Translations under genes and position numbers: made by a program | NCBI GenBank assembly: GCA_937872315.1 | Contig: CALMST010000158.1 | Span: 1-57,520 of the forward strand | Origin: an uncultured Ignavibacteria bacterium | GTDB taxonomy: Bacteria > Bacteroidota > Ignavibacteria > Tepidaquicellales > Tepidaquicellaceae | DNA length: 57,520 nucleotides | Direction: 5' to 3' | Shown: positions 1 through 8,562 of the stretch, one piece after another | How positions within the stretch are numbered: the first letter of the stretch is position 1 | Layout of the letters: every line of letters begins with the position of its first letter | The notes under the pieces: generated by a model | What the model saw: the letters and a program-made list of their open reading frames with translations, nothing else | The model's database searches: none | What the model was told of the DNA's origin: nothing

Positions 1-46
1 TTTGTTAAGTTTATAAATTTAACAATTTCTGAGGGGACATTTGTCA

Positions 47-2320
47 CTATTTCAATAATATCATTCTCTTTGTTTCGCTGAATTCATTTGTTACCAGCCT
101 GTAAAAATACACACCACTTGGCAGATTGATGGCATTGAATTTATATTCATAGCTTCCCGGCTGAAGTTTTTCATTTGCAAAAGTTTTGATTTCACTTCCT
201 CTCGAATCAAAAACTTTCAACTCTGCGAAAGTGGATTTTGCAATATCAAACTTAATGGTAGTTTCTGGATTGAAAGGATTCGGATAATTATTTCCAAGAC
301 TGAATTCTTCAGGTACATTTGACGATAAAACGCTGATGCCGACATTAGTTCTGACAAGTGTTATAAGGAATGTATTAGCTGAAGGAATTGAATCAATACC
401 GTTATATCCGATTACTCTCCATGTACATTTAACCGAATCTCCTGTTGTTCCCATTACATTAGCAATCGAATCCAGCAGGTCTTTTCTGACCGAAGCAATT
501 GAATCATGACCGTTATTATTACTTTCGAAAGAGAATTCGGGATTATTACCGATTTTTTTGATCTTCACTTTGTAGGTAATGGAAGGATCTGTTCCGCCTC
601 TGCCGAATATGAAATCCTGTGACTGAGTATTTGAATTTGATACTTCCACTCTTGTCCCGGCTACCGGGGAGTAAAGCGGCATTGCCGATATATTTAGAAT
701 AATTGTAAATGCTGCATCAGTTGTATCTCCAACATTTGGATTCGATGAATCAATAAGTCTCAGCTTTGCCTGAGTAGTGGAAGGGATCTCAGGAATTGTC
801 ATTTGATATTGATTAAGAGATGCCTGAATATTATTCTGAACAGTCTGCCATGTCGAACCACCGTCAGGGGATAATTCTAAATTTAAAGTTCCTGAAGACA
901 AAGAACTTCCCCAGTACACCATGGTAGTATTTCCTGTCCTGAATCTCTGACCACCGTTTGGATATCCTAAAACTACAGGTCTCGATGAGATGGTCATGCA
1001 ACCCGCATTTTCTGAATTACTTCTGATCAATGCTCTTGGCTGAGGTCCGAAACCCTGAACCAGACTTATAGATCCGTTAAGATGACAGTAACTCATGATT
1101 GTTCCGACTATCGGGATCTGAGGTCCGCTGTAACAACCTCCTTCTACTGTATAACAACTGTCAATCGGTCCGCCGACCCATCCGCAGTTATGTGTGTGAT
1201 TTGATCCGAAGTTATGTCCGATTTCGTGCGATACAACCATTACATCCCATGAATAAGTCGGGATCGGCTGAAAAGCTCCGTCAGTATTGCTGAAACCGTA
1301 ACCGAATCCTGAGTTTAAACTTGAGCATAATACATTAACATAAGCAATACCTCCGAGACCACCGCTTCTTACCGTGATAAAATGAGCGAGTGTTCTCTGA
1401 ACTGTTTGCTGATTTGTATTCCATTCATTTCTGAACTGATTGAGCAAAGCGTTTGAACCGGAGCCATTATAAGGATCAGTCGTGGTCCAGACTCTAACAT
1501 AAGGAATTGAAAATCTTACGTTAACTTCTTTCATATAAATTGCTGATGAGGATGCCATCAATGCAATTGCGTAATTTGTCGCATTTTCAATTGAAGAACC
1601 AAAATGACTATAAGTTATCTGGTCTATTTCAAGCGCTATATCAGCTACATACATATCGGTTGCCGACTGATCATTCATCTTTCTGATGATCTGCTCTCTC
1701 ATTGCAGCGAGCTTATCAGATGAAAGTTCATCTTCGGTACCGCAATTAAACGGATTCTTTTTCTTCAGATTGGATTCATTATATAAAATATAATTATCAG
1801 CATAACTTCCATCTGAGTTTTTTAATTTTCCGAGAACAAAATTACTGGAAGATGTGATCATTATACCCGATACATTATCTTTTGAGAAAGTGATTGTAAC
1901 AAGAGAATTACTAATCCCTTCAACGCTCCCGGTATATGAGACCGCAAGATCAAGTTCACTTCTGTCAAGCTCAACATTACCTTCTGCTGTCCTTGATACA
2001 ATTTTTATATCCGGCGCTAGTATGTCGAATCTTTTCAGCTTTAATAAAGCTGTACCGTTCTGTCCGTTAAGATTATAAGGAAGTGTTAAGGAAATTTCCG
2101 GACTTTTATTATCATACAGGTTTCTGAGTTCATCTTTATTGATGTTCAAAATGGTCGCTTCACTGATATATTCCTTCATTTCAGCTGAGTTTAAGACTGA
2201 ATTATCTGTGACATCAAAAATATTGTAGTTGTTTTTATTCTGTGAGTAAGAATATTGAGAAGCAAACAAGGAGAAAGCAATAATAAATATTGCCATTGTA
2301 AAACGGGAGTTGAGAATCAT
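47..2320 (-). CDS. Secreted reprolysin-like zinc metalloprotease with T9SS sorting tail
   Basis: Predicted extracellular zinc endopeptidase of the metzincin (M12B/reprolysin-like) type, 757 aa. The N-terminus is a Sec signal peptide ending near YSYSQ (about residues 1-27). The metzincin zinc motif HEIGHNFGSNH lies near residues 363-373, with three His and the catalytic Glu all present. A beta-rich region follows, including about 100 residues (roughly 560-660) that resemble the pre-tail region of the protease at 36293-38566. The last ~75 residues form a T9SS type A sorting domain with NNYPNPFNPETTIKFDI, cleaved on export in characterised systems. It is divergently transcribed from the gene at 2519. 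The stop is followed at once by the palindromic motif GACANNTGTCC (see findings). The family call is firm from the motif; the substrate is unknown. Confidence 0.9.
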   Translation of the reverse strand: MILNSRFTMAIFIIAFSLFASQYSYSQNKNNYNIFDVTDNSVLNSAEMKEYISEATILNINKDELRNLYDNKSPEISLTLPYNLNGQNGTALLKLKRFDILAPDIKIVSRTAEGNVELDRSELDLAVSYTGSVEGISNSLVTITFSKDNVSGIMITSSSNFVLGKLKNSDGSYADNYILYNESNLKKKNPFNCGTEDELSSDKLAAMREQIIRKMNDQSATDMYVADIALEIDQITYSHFGSSIENATNYAIALMASSSAIYMKEVNVRFSIPYVRVWTTTDPYNGSGSNALLNQFRNEWNTNQQTVQRTLAHFITVRSGGLGGIAYVNVLCSSLNSGFGYGFSNTDGAFQPIPTYSWDVMVVSHEIGHNFGSNHTHNCGWVGGPIDSCYTVEGGCYSGPQIPIVGTIMSYCHLNGSISLVQGFGPQPRALIRSNSENAGCMTISSRPVVLGYPNGGQRFRTGNTTMVYWGSSLSSGTLNLELSPDGGSTWQTVQNNIQASLNQYQMTIPEIPSTTQAKLRLIDSSNPNVGDTTDAAFTIILNISAMPLYSPVAGTRVEVSNSNTQSQDFIFGRGGTDPSITYKVKIKKIGNNPEFSFESNNNGHDSIASVRKDLLDSIANVMGTTGDSVKCTWRVIGYNGIDSIPSANTFLITLVRTNVGISVLSSNVPEEFSLGNNYPNPFNPETTIKFDIAKSTFAELKVFDSRGSEIKTFANEKLQPGSYEYKFNAINLPSGVYFYRLVTNEFSETKRMILLK

Positions 2321-2518
2321 ATTAAAGTGTTATTATTGAAAAAATAATGGATTTAGTGGAGTTAATTTAGTGATTATTTAACTCTAAAAAAATGTTTTTA
2401 GTTTCTGAAAACTTTTTTGTAAAATCCCGCGAAACAGTTTTCCCCTTTTTTCACCGGGTTTGTTTAAATATTTTACGGTCAAATATTTTAACGTAAGCAA
2501 AAAAGTTAACCCTCATTA

Positions 2519-4492
2519 ATGAGTTTTAATAAAAAATCAGATAAGATCCCGGATCATTCTTCCGGTAATGAACCTGTTCATAAAGAAGAAGGATCAGTCA
2601 GTAACAGTAAATCCGGAATCTTTTTTTATATTCTGATCATGTTATTACCCTTAGCCGCAGCTTTTTATTACGGTTACAATGCATTCAGGGAAAATGGTTT
2701 TTTAAGCTTTCCGCTTGATGATTCATGGATCCATCTTACATTTGCCAGGAATCTGGCAGAATATTTCAGCTTTTCTTATTTTAAAAATGAAGCTGTGACC
2801 GCAGGTTCGACCTCTCCTTTATATACTATCATTGTTGCGATCGGATTCTTCATCACGGATAATGAGATGATACTGAGTTATGTACTTGGAGTTTCCTTTT
2901 TTGCACTGGCTTCGCTTTACTTTTATAAACTGAATTTAAATGAATACAGGAATGAGATAGTAGTTTGTCTTTTATTCAGTCTTGTGTTTATTTTTGACTA
3001 CTGGATAGTTTTCATTTCACTTTCCGGAATGGAGACAACCCTTTTTATTTTTATGCTGATCCTCGGAGCATATTTATATAAGACTGGAAAGTTGATCCCG
3101 CTTGGCATCGTATCGGGACTTATTTTATGGACTAGACCCGACGGCATTGCGTTCATAGCGGCTGTTATTATTGATATAATTTTCAACCGCTATTTTATAA
3201 AAGACAAAACTAATAAATCATCATATTCTTCTAAAGAAATATATACTGCTTCAGCCATATTTCTTATCATAGCGGGATTATACTTCGGGATGAATCTGTA
3301 TTTATCCGGAACCATACTTCCGAATACTTATAAAGCAAAAGTATATACTAATATAGGCATGGACCAGAGAATAACTTATCTGAAAAACGTTTGGTCATAT
3401 TTTACTGTAGATATTTATAAACTCCTTATGCCGGGATTGATTCTGTCATTAATACTGTTTGTCCGGAAAGTTTTAAAAAGAGAACATTCATCCAATTCAT
3501 TATATATTTTCTTTGTTATATTCTTTCTGTTCATCCATGTAATGAAGATACCTGCTTTTACCAGATTCGGAAGATATCTTATGCCTTTGATTCCTTTTTA
3601 CATTCTGATCTCTCTTTCGGGTTATAAAGAAATTTTCGGAATGCTTTCGGATCATTTTAAAAAAATTCCGGTATTCAGATATGTTATGATAACAGTATTT
3701 GGAGCAGTGATCTCCTTTAATGTATATTACTTTCAGCTTTATAAAAGCATTGTCTCAAGCGAAGATAAATACATATATAACAGACAGGTAAAGACTGCAA
3801 AATGGCTGAACGGTAATACTGAAAAAAGTGATGTGATCGCTGCTCATGATATAGGAGCAATTGGTTATTATTCCGGCAGAAAGATCGTGGATGTTGCCGG
3901 ACTTATCACACCGGAACTGGGTGAGCATCTTAATGACGAAAATTATTCGGATTATATGACGGACTATATGGAAGACAAAGGAGTTACATATACAGCTTTC
4001 CTGAGAGAATGGTATGTAATCAAAAATCAAAAACCAGTATATATGACACCGGGTAATGAAAACAGGGAAGTAATGATAGTTACTAAATTCATTCCGGGTA
4101 AATCTGAAGTGCTGTCGAGAAAGGTAAATTCTCTGATGATGTCAGTAACGGGTTATTTAGAAAAGAAACAGGGAGACAGTATTATATCTCTGATGAATGA
4201 GGTAATAGAAACAGATCCCGAATATTCACTGGCATATTATTACAGATCCTACGGTCATTTAGTTAATTATGAAAACGAAAAATATGAAGCCGATATACTA
4301 AAATCGATAGAGCTTTATCCTGAATTTGCTGAAGCATACCTTAGCTACGGTGGCTATTTAATGGGTATAAGAAATTTTGATAAAGCAAAGGAAGTAATAC
4401 AGAAAGGTCTTGAGATAGATCCATACAATAAATTATTGAAAACAAATCTCAAAGCAATAGAGGATCAGATAAAGGCTCAGGTGCTGAAATGA
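2519..4492 (+). CDS. Polytopic membrane protein, GT-C/PMT-like glycosyltransferase with C-terminal TPR
   Basis: A 657-aa membrane protein. After a short polar N-terminus there is a first membrane segment (about residues 33-50), then the segment PLDDSWIHLTFARNLAEY, an acidic D-D motif in the first periplasmic loop as in GT-C (PMT/ArnT-like) transferases that use polyprenyl-phosphate sugars. About ten hydrophobic helices run to about residue 410. A soluble periplasmic region follows. The C-terminal ~100 residues contain two TPR-like units (SLAYYYRSYGHL and AEAYLSYGGYLM). It stands alone on the plus strand, with the gene at 47-2320 divergent. The GT-C assignment is inference from topology and the D-D loop; donor and acceptor are unknown. 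Start ATG chosen; the upstream ~200 bp is the shared divergent promoter region. Confidence 0.75.
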   Translation: MSFNKKSDKIPDHSSGNEPVHKEEGSVSNSKSGIFFYILIMLLPLAAAFYYGYNAFRENGFLSFPLDDSWIHLTFARNLAEYFSFSYFKNEAVTAGSTSPLYTIIVAIGFFITDNEMILSYVLGVSFFALASLYFYKLNLNEYRNEIVVCLLFSLVFIFDYWIVFISLSGMETTLFIFMLILGAYLYKTGKLIPLGIVSGLILWTRPDGIAFIAAVIIDIIFNRYFIKDKTNKSSYSSKEIYTASAIFLIIAGLYFGMNLYLSGTILPNTYKAKVYTNIGMDQRITYLKNVWSYFTVDIYKLLMPGLILSLILFVRKVLKREHSSNSLYIFFVIFFLFIHVMKIPAFTRFGRYLMPLIPFYILISLSGYKEIFGMLSDHFKKIPVFRYVMITVFGAVISFNVYYFQLYKSIVSSEDKYIYNRQVKTAKWLNGNTEKSDVIAAHDIGAIGYYSGRKIVDVAGLITPELGEHLNDENYSDYMTDYMEDKGVTYTAFLREWYVIKNQKPVYMTPGNENREVMIVTKFIPGKSEVLSRKVNSLMMSVTGYLEKKQGDSIISLMNEVIETDPEYSLAYYYRSYGHLVNYENEKYEADILKSIELYPEFAEAYLSYGGYLMGIRNFDKAKEVIQKGLEIDPYNKLLKTNLKAIEDQIKAQVLK

Positions 4493-4890
4493 TGAAATGT
4501 AATCAGGAAAGATTTTAATCCTGTCTTTTATATTTATTGTTTCTATAGCTGTCCGTCTAATAACAAAACAATTATTTTCCCGCAGATTAACACGGATATT
4601 CACAGATCATCAAAACAATTTAATTTGCAGGAATATATGATTCATGATAATATATGCTTGTTCGCGGCAGGAAAGTTGTCAATCAGTTGCTGTTGATCAT
4701 AAGCGGTCAACTTAAGTTAAGCTAAAATTATATTTTTCAGGATTAGGAACAGCTTTAATATGCAACAAACTGCAATGTCCCCGGAAGTTAAATAAAACTC
4801 TGAATCCATTCAGAAGTCAATTTCAATAAACATATCAATTAGGTATTTTAACCCAACTCAAAAATTTAAACACAGGAGAAAACTAACTAA
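4493..4890. other. Intergenic region upstream of aldehyde dehydrogenase
   Basis: About 400 bp without a supportable gene. It holds a short imperfect inverted repeat just after the GT-C gene (aatcaggaaaga ... tcctgtctt, about 4501-4528), which could act as a terminator, and an AT-rich stretch ahead of the next start. A purine-rich AGGAG at about 4874 precedes the ATG at 4891 at somewhat long spacing. Nothing else is seen. Confidence 0.4.
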
Positions 4891-6405
4891 ATGGCAGAAT
4901 TATTTAAAAATCTGATCAACGGTGAATGGAAAGATTCCGCCGGAGGAAGAACTTTTGAAAACAGAAATCCGGCTAAATGGGAAGATGATATAATCGGGAT
5001 ATTTCCGTCATCTGATGAAGATGATGTAAAAGAAGCGGTGGCTGCAGCTAAAGCAGCTTTTGATAAATGGAGATTGGTTCCGGCGCCGAAGAGAGGCGAT
5101 ATTTTGAAAGTTGTAGGTGACATGATGCTCGAAAGAAAAGATGAGATCGCATTTGAAATGACAAGGGAAATGGGAAAGGTCTTTGCTGAAACCAAAGGTG
5201 ATGTGCAGGAAGGCATAGATACCGCTTATTATGCGGCTTCGGAAGGAAGAAGACTTTTCGGATATAATGCTCCGAGTGAATTACCAAATAAAATGAATCT
5301 GAGTTTCAGAGTTCCGATCGGTGTTGGAGGATTCATAACTCCCTGGAATTTCCCAATGGCAATTCCTACATGGAAAATGTTCCCGGCGCTTGTTTGCGGT
5401 AATACATGTGTATTCAAGCCTGCGGAGCTTACACCAAAGACTGCTACTACTTTAGTTGAGATTATTGACATTGCAATGAGAGAAGTACTCGGAAAGGATT
5501 ACATTCCGGGTGTGATCAATATTGTGCACGGTAAAGGAAGCATTGTAGGGGAAGCGATCATTTCACATAAAGATGTTGATCTGATCTCATTTACCGGTTC
5601 GACAAAAGTAGGTAAGCGGATCAATGAAGTTGCGGGAGGAGAACTCAAAAGAGTCTCGCTCGAACTTGGCGGAAAGAATGCTCAGATAGTCATGAATGAT
5701 GCTGATCAGGAACTTGCTCTCGAGGCGGTTTTATGGGGAGCATTCGGCACAACCGGGCAAAGATGTACAGCTACTTCAAGACTTATATTACACAAAGACA
5801 TTTATGATGAATTTTTGATAAAGCTGACCGACAGGGCTAAAAAACTTAAACTTGGCTATGGTAATGACAAGGGAATAGATGTCGGACCTTGCGTTAGTGA
5901 ATCTCAGAGGGAAACAGTTAATTCCTATGTAAAGATCGGTAAGGAAGAAGACAAAGCCAGACTGGTTACAGGCGGTGAAATTGCAACCGAAGGGAATCTT
6001 TCAAAAGGCTGGTTTTATCAGCCGACTATATTTGCAGATGTAAAACCCGGTATGAGAATAGAGCAGGAAGAAATATTCGGACCGGTATTATCGGTAATCA
6101 AATGTGAAAATCTTGATGATGCTATCAGAATTCTCAACGGAACAGTTTACGGATTATCTTCAAGCATATTTACTCAGAATGTAAATGACGCATTCAAAGC
6201 CGTAAGGGATATCAAAGCAGGGATTACTTATGTAAATGGTGCGACTATAGGAGCCGAAGCGCATATGCCTTTCGGAGGAGTGAAGCAGACCGGTAACGGT
6301 CATCGTGAAGGCGGGTGGACTGTCTATGACTTTTATACAGAATGGAAAGCTGTTTATATAGATTATTCCGGTAAACTTCAGAGAGCTCAGATAGATAATT
6401 ATTAA
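4891..6405 (+). CDS. NAD(P)-dependent aldehyde dehydrogenase family protein
   Basis: Oxidises an aldehyde to the acid with NAD(P)+ in the cytoplasm. At 504 aa it is full length for the ALDH superfamily. The oxyanion region PWNFPMAIPTWKMFPAL, the cofactor motif FTGSTKVGKRI, the catalytic Glu in LELGGKN and the catalytic Cys in GQRCTA are all present, as is the C-terminal FGGVKQTGNG motif. The sequence is most like the semialdehyde-oxidising branch (alpha-ketoglutarate- or aminoadipate-semialdehyde types), but substrate cannot be assigned from sequence alone. It is monocistronic: a strong hairpin terminator follows at 6430-6466. Its last ~25 bp and downstream terminator/promoter segment are repeated at 6892-7023, a relic of a tandem duplication. 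Confidence 0.93.
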   Translation: MAELFKNLINGEWKDSAGGRTFENRNPAKWEDDIIGIFPSSDEDDVKEAVAAAKAAFDKWRLVPAPKRGDILKVVGDMMLERKDEIAFEMTREMGKVFAETKGDVQEGIDTAYYAASEGRRLFGYNAPSELPNKMNLSFRVPIGVGGFITPWNFPMAIPTWKMFPALVCGNTCVFKPAELTPKTATTLVEIIDIAMREVLGKDYIPGVINIVHGKGSIVGEAIISHKDVDLISFTGSTKVGKRINEVAGGELKRVSLELGGKNAQIVMNDADQELALEAVLWGAFGTTGQRCTATSRLILHKDIYDEFLIKLTDRAKKLKLGYGNDKGIDVGPCVSESQRETVNSYVKIGKEEDKARLVTGGEIATEGNLSKGWFYQPTIFADVKPGMRIEQEEIFGPVLSVIKCENLDDAIRILNGTVYGLSSSIFTQNVNDAFKAVRDIKAGITYVNGATIGAEAHMPFGGVKQTGNGHREGGWTVYDFYTEWKAVYIDYSGKLQRAQIDNY

Positions 6406-6515
6406 TTTACTATTCCATGGTTTGTATTAAAACAGGTTTTCATTTATAGAAAGCCTGTTTTTTTTTACAGACTGATTTTGGTCTTATAATACTGAATTTA
6501 AAATTTCAAATTTAA
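6382..6515 (+). repeat. Direct repeat copy 1: ALDH 3' end plus terminator/leader segment
   Basis: This segment and 6892-7023 start with the same 21 bases covering the last ALDH codons (agagctcagatagataatta) and end with the same motif (aaaatttcaaatttaa). Between them they share a CAGG...CCTG hairpin and an ACTGAAT block, with scattered changes. They bracket the scrambled pseudogene at 6517-6890 and show that the ALDH end was copied along with its downstream neighbour. Confidence 0.85.
6430..6466 (+). terminator. Rho-independent terminator after aldehyde dehydrogenase
   Basis: The stem AACAGGTTTTC pairs with GAAAGCCTGTT around a 7-base loop (one G-T pair) and runs into a T tract ending at 6466. 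It sits 25 bp after the ALDH stop. Confidence 0.85.
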
Positions 6516-6516
6516 T

Positions 6517-6890
6517 TATGGGTTCAAGGACATTATCAGTGCAGCAATTGTAAAACAGTTATTGTAAGCTGCTGTAATTCGAATGACGCCGCTTCACTTG
6601 CTGCAAGAGGACTTGCATTTTATCAGACAAAACAATACTTGAAGATGCAAAACGCCAGGCAGCAGAAAATAACACCGGAAAATCCGAAAAGAAGCTTTCC
6701 GAAAATATAAAGAAAACAGAAGAAATTTTCTTGGGGGAAACGGATAATTAAGAATTAGGCAGATGAATTTTATATGAACTTGAAAAGGAGAGATGAAGAT
6801 GAAAAGGGTAATGATTATTTTTTTAATGCTCCAAAGTTTTAATCTGATCTTATGTGGAAATAAAGAGGATCAAAAAAATATTACCATGCA
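6517..6890 (+). pseudogene. Scrambled remnant of a TPR / zinc-ribbon / OB-fold lipoprotein locus
   Basis: No intact gene. It is a mosaic of fragments about 85-90% similar to the intact locus just downstream. 6517-6574 matches the zinc-ribbon 3' part (7888-7945). 6577-6640 matches the TPR gene (about 7629-7689). 6641-6735 matches the TPR 3' end and zinc-ribbon start (about 7757-7850). 6736-6890 matches the zinc-ribbon end plus the lipoprotein 5' end, including its Shine-Dalgarno and start (about 7945-8110). The TPR deletion junction lies at the shared word aaacaatac, suggesting loss by microhomology. The lipoprotein part then runs straight into a second copy of the ALDH end at 6892. Confidence 0.85.
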
Positions 6891-6891
6891 A

Positions 6892-7023
6892 AGAGCTCAG
6901 ATAGATAATTATTGATCAGTGTTTCTGTGATATGTTTATAATCAGGTTCTCTATGATTTAAACCTGTTTTATTTACATACTCATTTTTGTCTTTCAATAC
7001 TGAATATAAAATTTCAAATTTAA
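6892..7023 (+). repeat. Direct repeat copy 2: ALDH 3' end plus terminator/leader segment
   Basis: Partner of 6382-6515. It repeats the last codons of ALDH out of context (agagctcagatagataatta, then tgatc) and keeps a hairpin (CAGGTT ... AACCTG at about 6943-6967) followed by TTTTATTT. It is now the leader of the TPR gene that starts at 7055. Confidence 0.85.
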
Positions 7024-7054
7024 ACCGGTTATTTTTAATTAACAAAACTTAAAC

Positions 7055-7795
7055 ATGAAAAAACTTTTTTCAATATTCACATTCGTTTTTATAATCGGTC
7101 TTTCTGACGGGTTTTCACAGCTGGATCCAAAGGAACAGCTTCAGGAAGGAATTGCTTCTTTTAACGGCAGGGAATATCAGGAAGCTGTTAATTATCTTAC
7201 AAATTATCTCAATACGGTGGCTGATGATAAAACGGCCATGACCTATCGCGCCTATGCATATTATTATCTGGGTAATTACAGAGATGCTTTAGAGGATGCG
7301 ACCAATGCCATTGCAAATGATAACACATACGCATTATCTCATAACGTAAGGGGATTGATTTACACAGCTATGAACAATTATCCCGAAGCCATAAATGATT
7401 TTACTGAAGCAATATTTGACCAGCCGGATCTGGCTGAGGCATACATGAACAGGGGACTTGTATATAAATCTATGAAAGAATATTCTCAAGCGGTTACTGA
7501 TCTTTCCAGCGCAATAGATCTTAATAATACATTGCTCGAAGCATATTATTACAGAGGTGAAATAGAAGTGTATATGGGAAATTATGATGCGGCAATTAAA
7601 GACCTGAATATAGTGCTGATGAACCGATCAAATGACGCAGCTTCACTTGCTGCACGAGGTCTTGCATTATATCAGACAAAACAATACAAAAAGGCTGCTG
7701 AAGATCTTGAAAATGCAATAAGTATTAATCCGGAACTTAAACAGGATTATGAAACAATACTTGAAGATGCAAAACGCCAGGCAGCAGAAAAATAA
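7055..7795 (+). CDS. Exported tetratricopeptide repeat protein
   Basis: A 246-aa protein with a Sec signal peptide (MKKLFSIFTFVFIIGLSDGF, cleaved near residue 21) followed by about six consecutive TPR units of ~34 residues covering nearly all the mature chain. Typical TPR positions are visible in AYAYYYLGNYRDALEDATNA, AYMNRGLVYKSMKEYSQAVT and AYYYRGEIEVYMGNYDAAIK. It is probably a periplasmic protein-protein interaction scaffold; the partner is unknown. Its 3' end overlaps the zinc-ribbon ORF by 47 bp in another frame. Fragments of a second copy lie just upstream at 6517-6890, so this locus was once tandemly duplicated. Confidence 0.88.
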   Translation: MKKLFSIFTFVFIIGLSDGFSQLDPKEQLQEGIASFNGREYQEAVNYLTNYLNTVADDKTAMTYRAYAYYYLGNYRDALEDATNAIANDNTYALSHNVRGLIYTAMNNYPEAINDFTEAIFDQPDLAEAYMNRGLVYKSMKEYSQAVTDLSSAIDLNNTLLEAYYYRGEIEVYMGNYDAAIKDLNIVLMNRSNDAASLAARGLALYQTKQYKKAAEDLENAISINPELKQDYETILEDAKRQAAEK

Positions 7796-7976
7796 TACCG
7801 GAATATCCGTAAAGAAACTTTCCGGAAATAAAAAGAAAACAGAAGATATTTTCCTGTGTCCGTATTGCGGACAGAAAAGCGACCTGGTATGGGTTCACGG
7901 GCATTATCAGTGCAGCAACTGTAAAACTGTTATAGTCAGCTGCTGTAACGGGGATAGGGATAATTATGAATTATGA
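7749..7976 (+). CDS. Small zinc-ribbon protein
   Basis: A 75-aa ORF with two CxxC pairs, CPYCGQ and CSNCKT, 18 residues apart, plus a later CC pair: a minimal zinc-ribbon fold. The N-terminal ~35 residues are basic and overlap the end of the TPR gene by 47 bp in a different frame. No later Met is available, so the start is uncertain; coding may begin at a weak start nearer CPYC. The fragment copy upstream (6517-6574) keeps the CxxC codons and aligns in frame, which supports a real gene. Function unknown; such ribbons occur in nucleic-acid-associated and regulatory proteins. Confidence 0.7.
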   Translation: MKQYLKMQNARQQKNNTGISVKKLSGNKKKTEDIFLCPYCGQKSDLVWVHGHYQCSNCKTVIVSCCNGDRDNYEL

Positions 7977-8028
7977 ATTAGAAATTTTGTAGAAGAATTT
8001 AATATGAATTTGAAAAGGAGAGATGAAG

Positions 8029-8553
8029 ATGAAAAAGATAATGATCGTTTTATTAATGCTTCAAAGTTTTAATCTGATCTCATGTGGAAATAAAGAAGAT
8101 CCTGAAGAAATTACTATACAGAAATCAGATCGTTCGAATGAATCAGATAAATCAAATGAATCTGATGAAATAGTTGATTCTGAACTAAACAAAACTAACG
8201 CAGATAAAACCGGGACTGACAATGAAAATCTGGATGGACATTCTCAGGGTAATTATAATCCGAAAAAAGTAATTGCTTCTGAAGAAGTAAAAAATCATAT
8301 CGGAGATTATTTAACTATCAGAGGTTATGTTGCAGATGTTCATGTAAGTGAAAAAGTTTCTTATCTAAATTTTGAAAACAAATTTCCGAAGAGTATATTT
8401 TCTTGTGTAATATTTTCCTCAAAAGCTGAAGCTTTCGGTGATCCTTCGAAATATAAAGGTAAAGATGTAGAAGTAACGGGAATGATCACAACTTATAAAA
8501 ACAAACCGCAGGTTATTCTGAATTCACCTGACCAGATAAAAATTTTAAAATAA
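8029..8553 (+). CDS. Lipoprotein with OB-fold-like domain
   Basis: About 174 aa from the chosen ATG. The Shine-Dalgarno AAGGAG at 8015-8020 is 8 nt from this ATG but only 2 nt from the in-frame ATG at 8023, so 8029 is preferred. The N-terminus is a lipoprotein signal, MKKIMIVLLMLQSFNLISCG, with Cys as the lipid-modified residue. A Ser/Asn/Asp/Glu-rich linker follows (about residues 22-75), then a C-terminal ~90-residue beta-rich domain with GDYLTIRGYV, a conserved F-rich strand, and VEVTGMITTYKNKPQVIL, matching the OB-fold seen in bacterial nucleic-acid-binding lipoproteins. It is probably anchored in a membrane facing the periplasm. A 5' fragment of a second copy lies at 6736-6890. Confidence 0.8.
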   Translation: MKKIMIVLLMLQSFNLISCGNKEDPEEITIQKSDRSNESDKSNESDEIVDSELNKTNADKTGTDNENLDGHSQGNYNPKKVIASEEVKNHIGDYLTIRGYVADVHVSEKVSYLNFENKFPKSIFSCVIFSSKAEAFGDPSKYKGKDVEVTGMITTYKNKPQVILNSPDQIKILK

Positions 8554-8562
8554 GAAATAATT

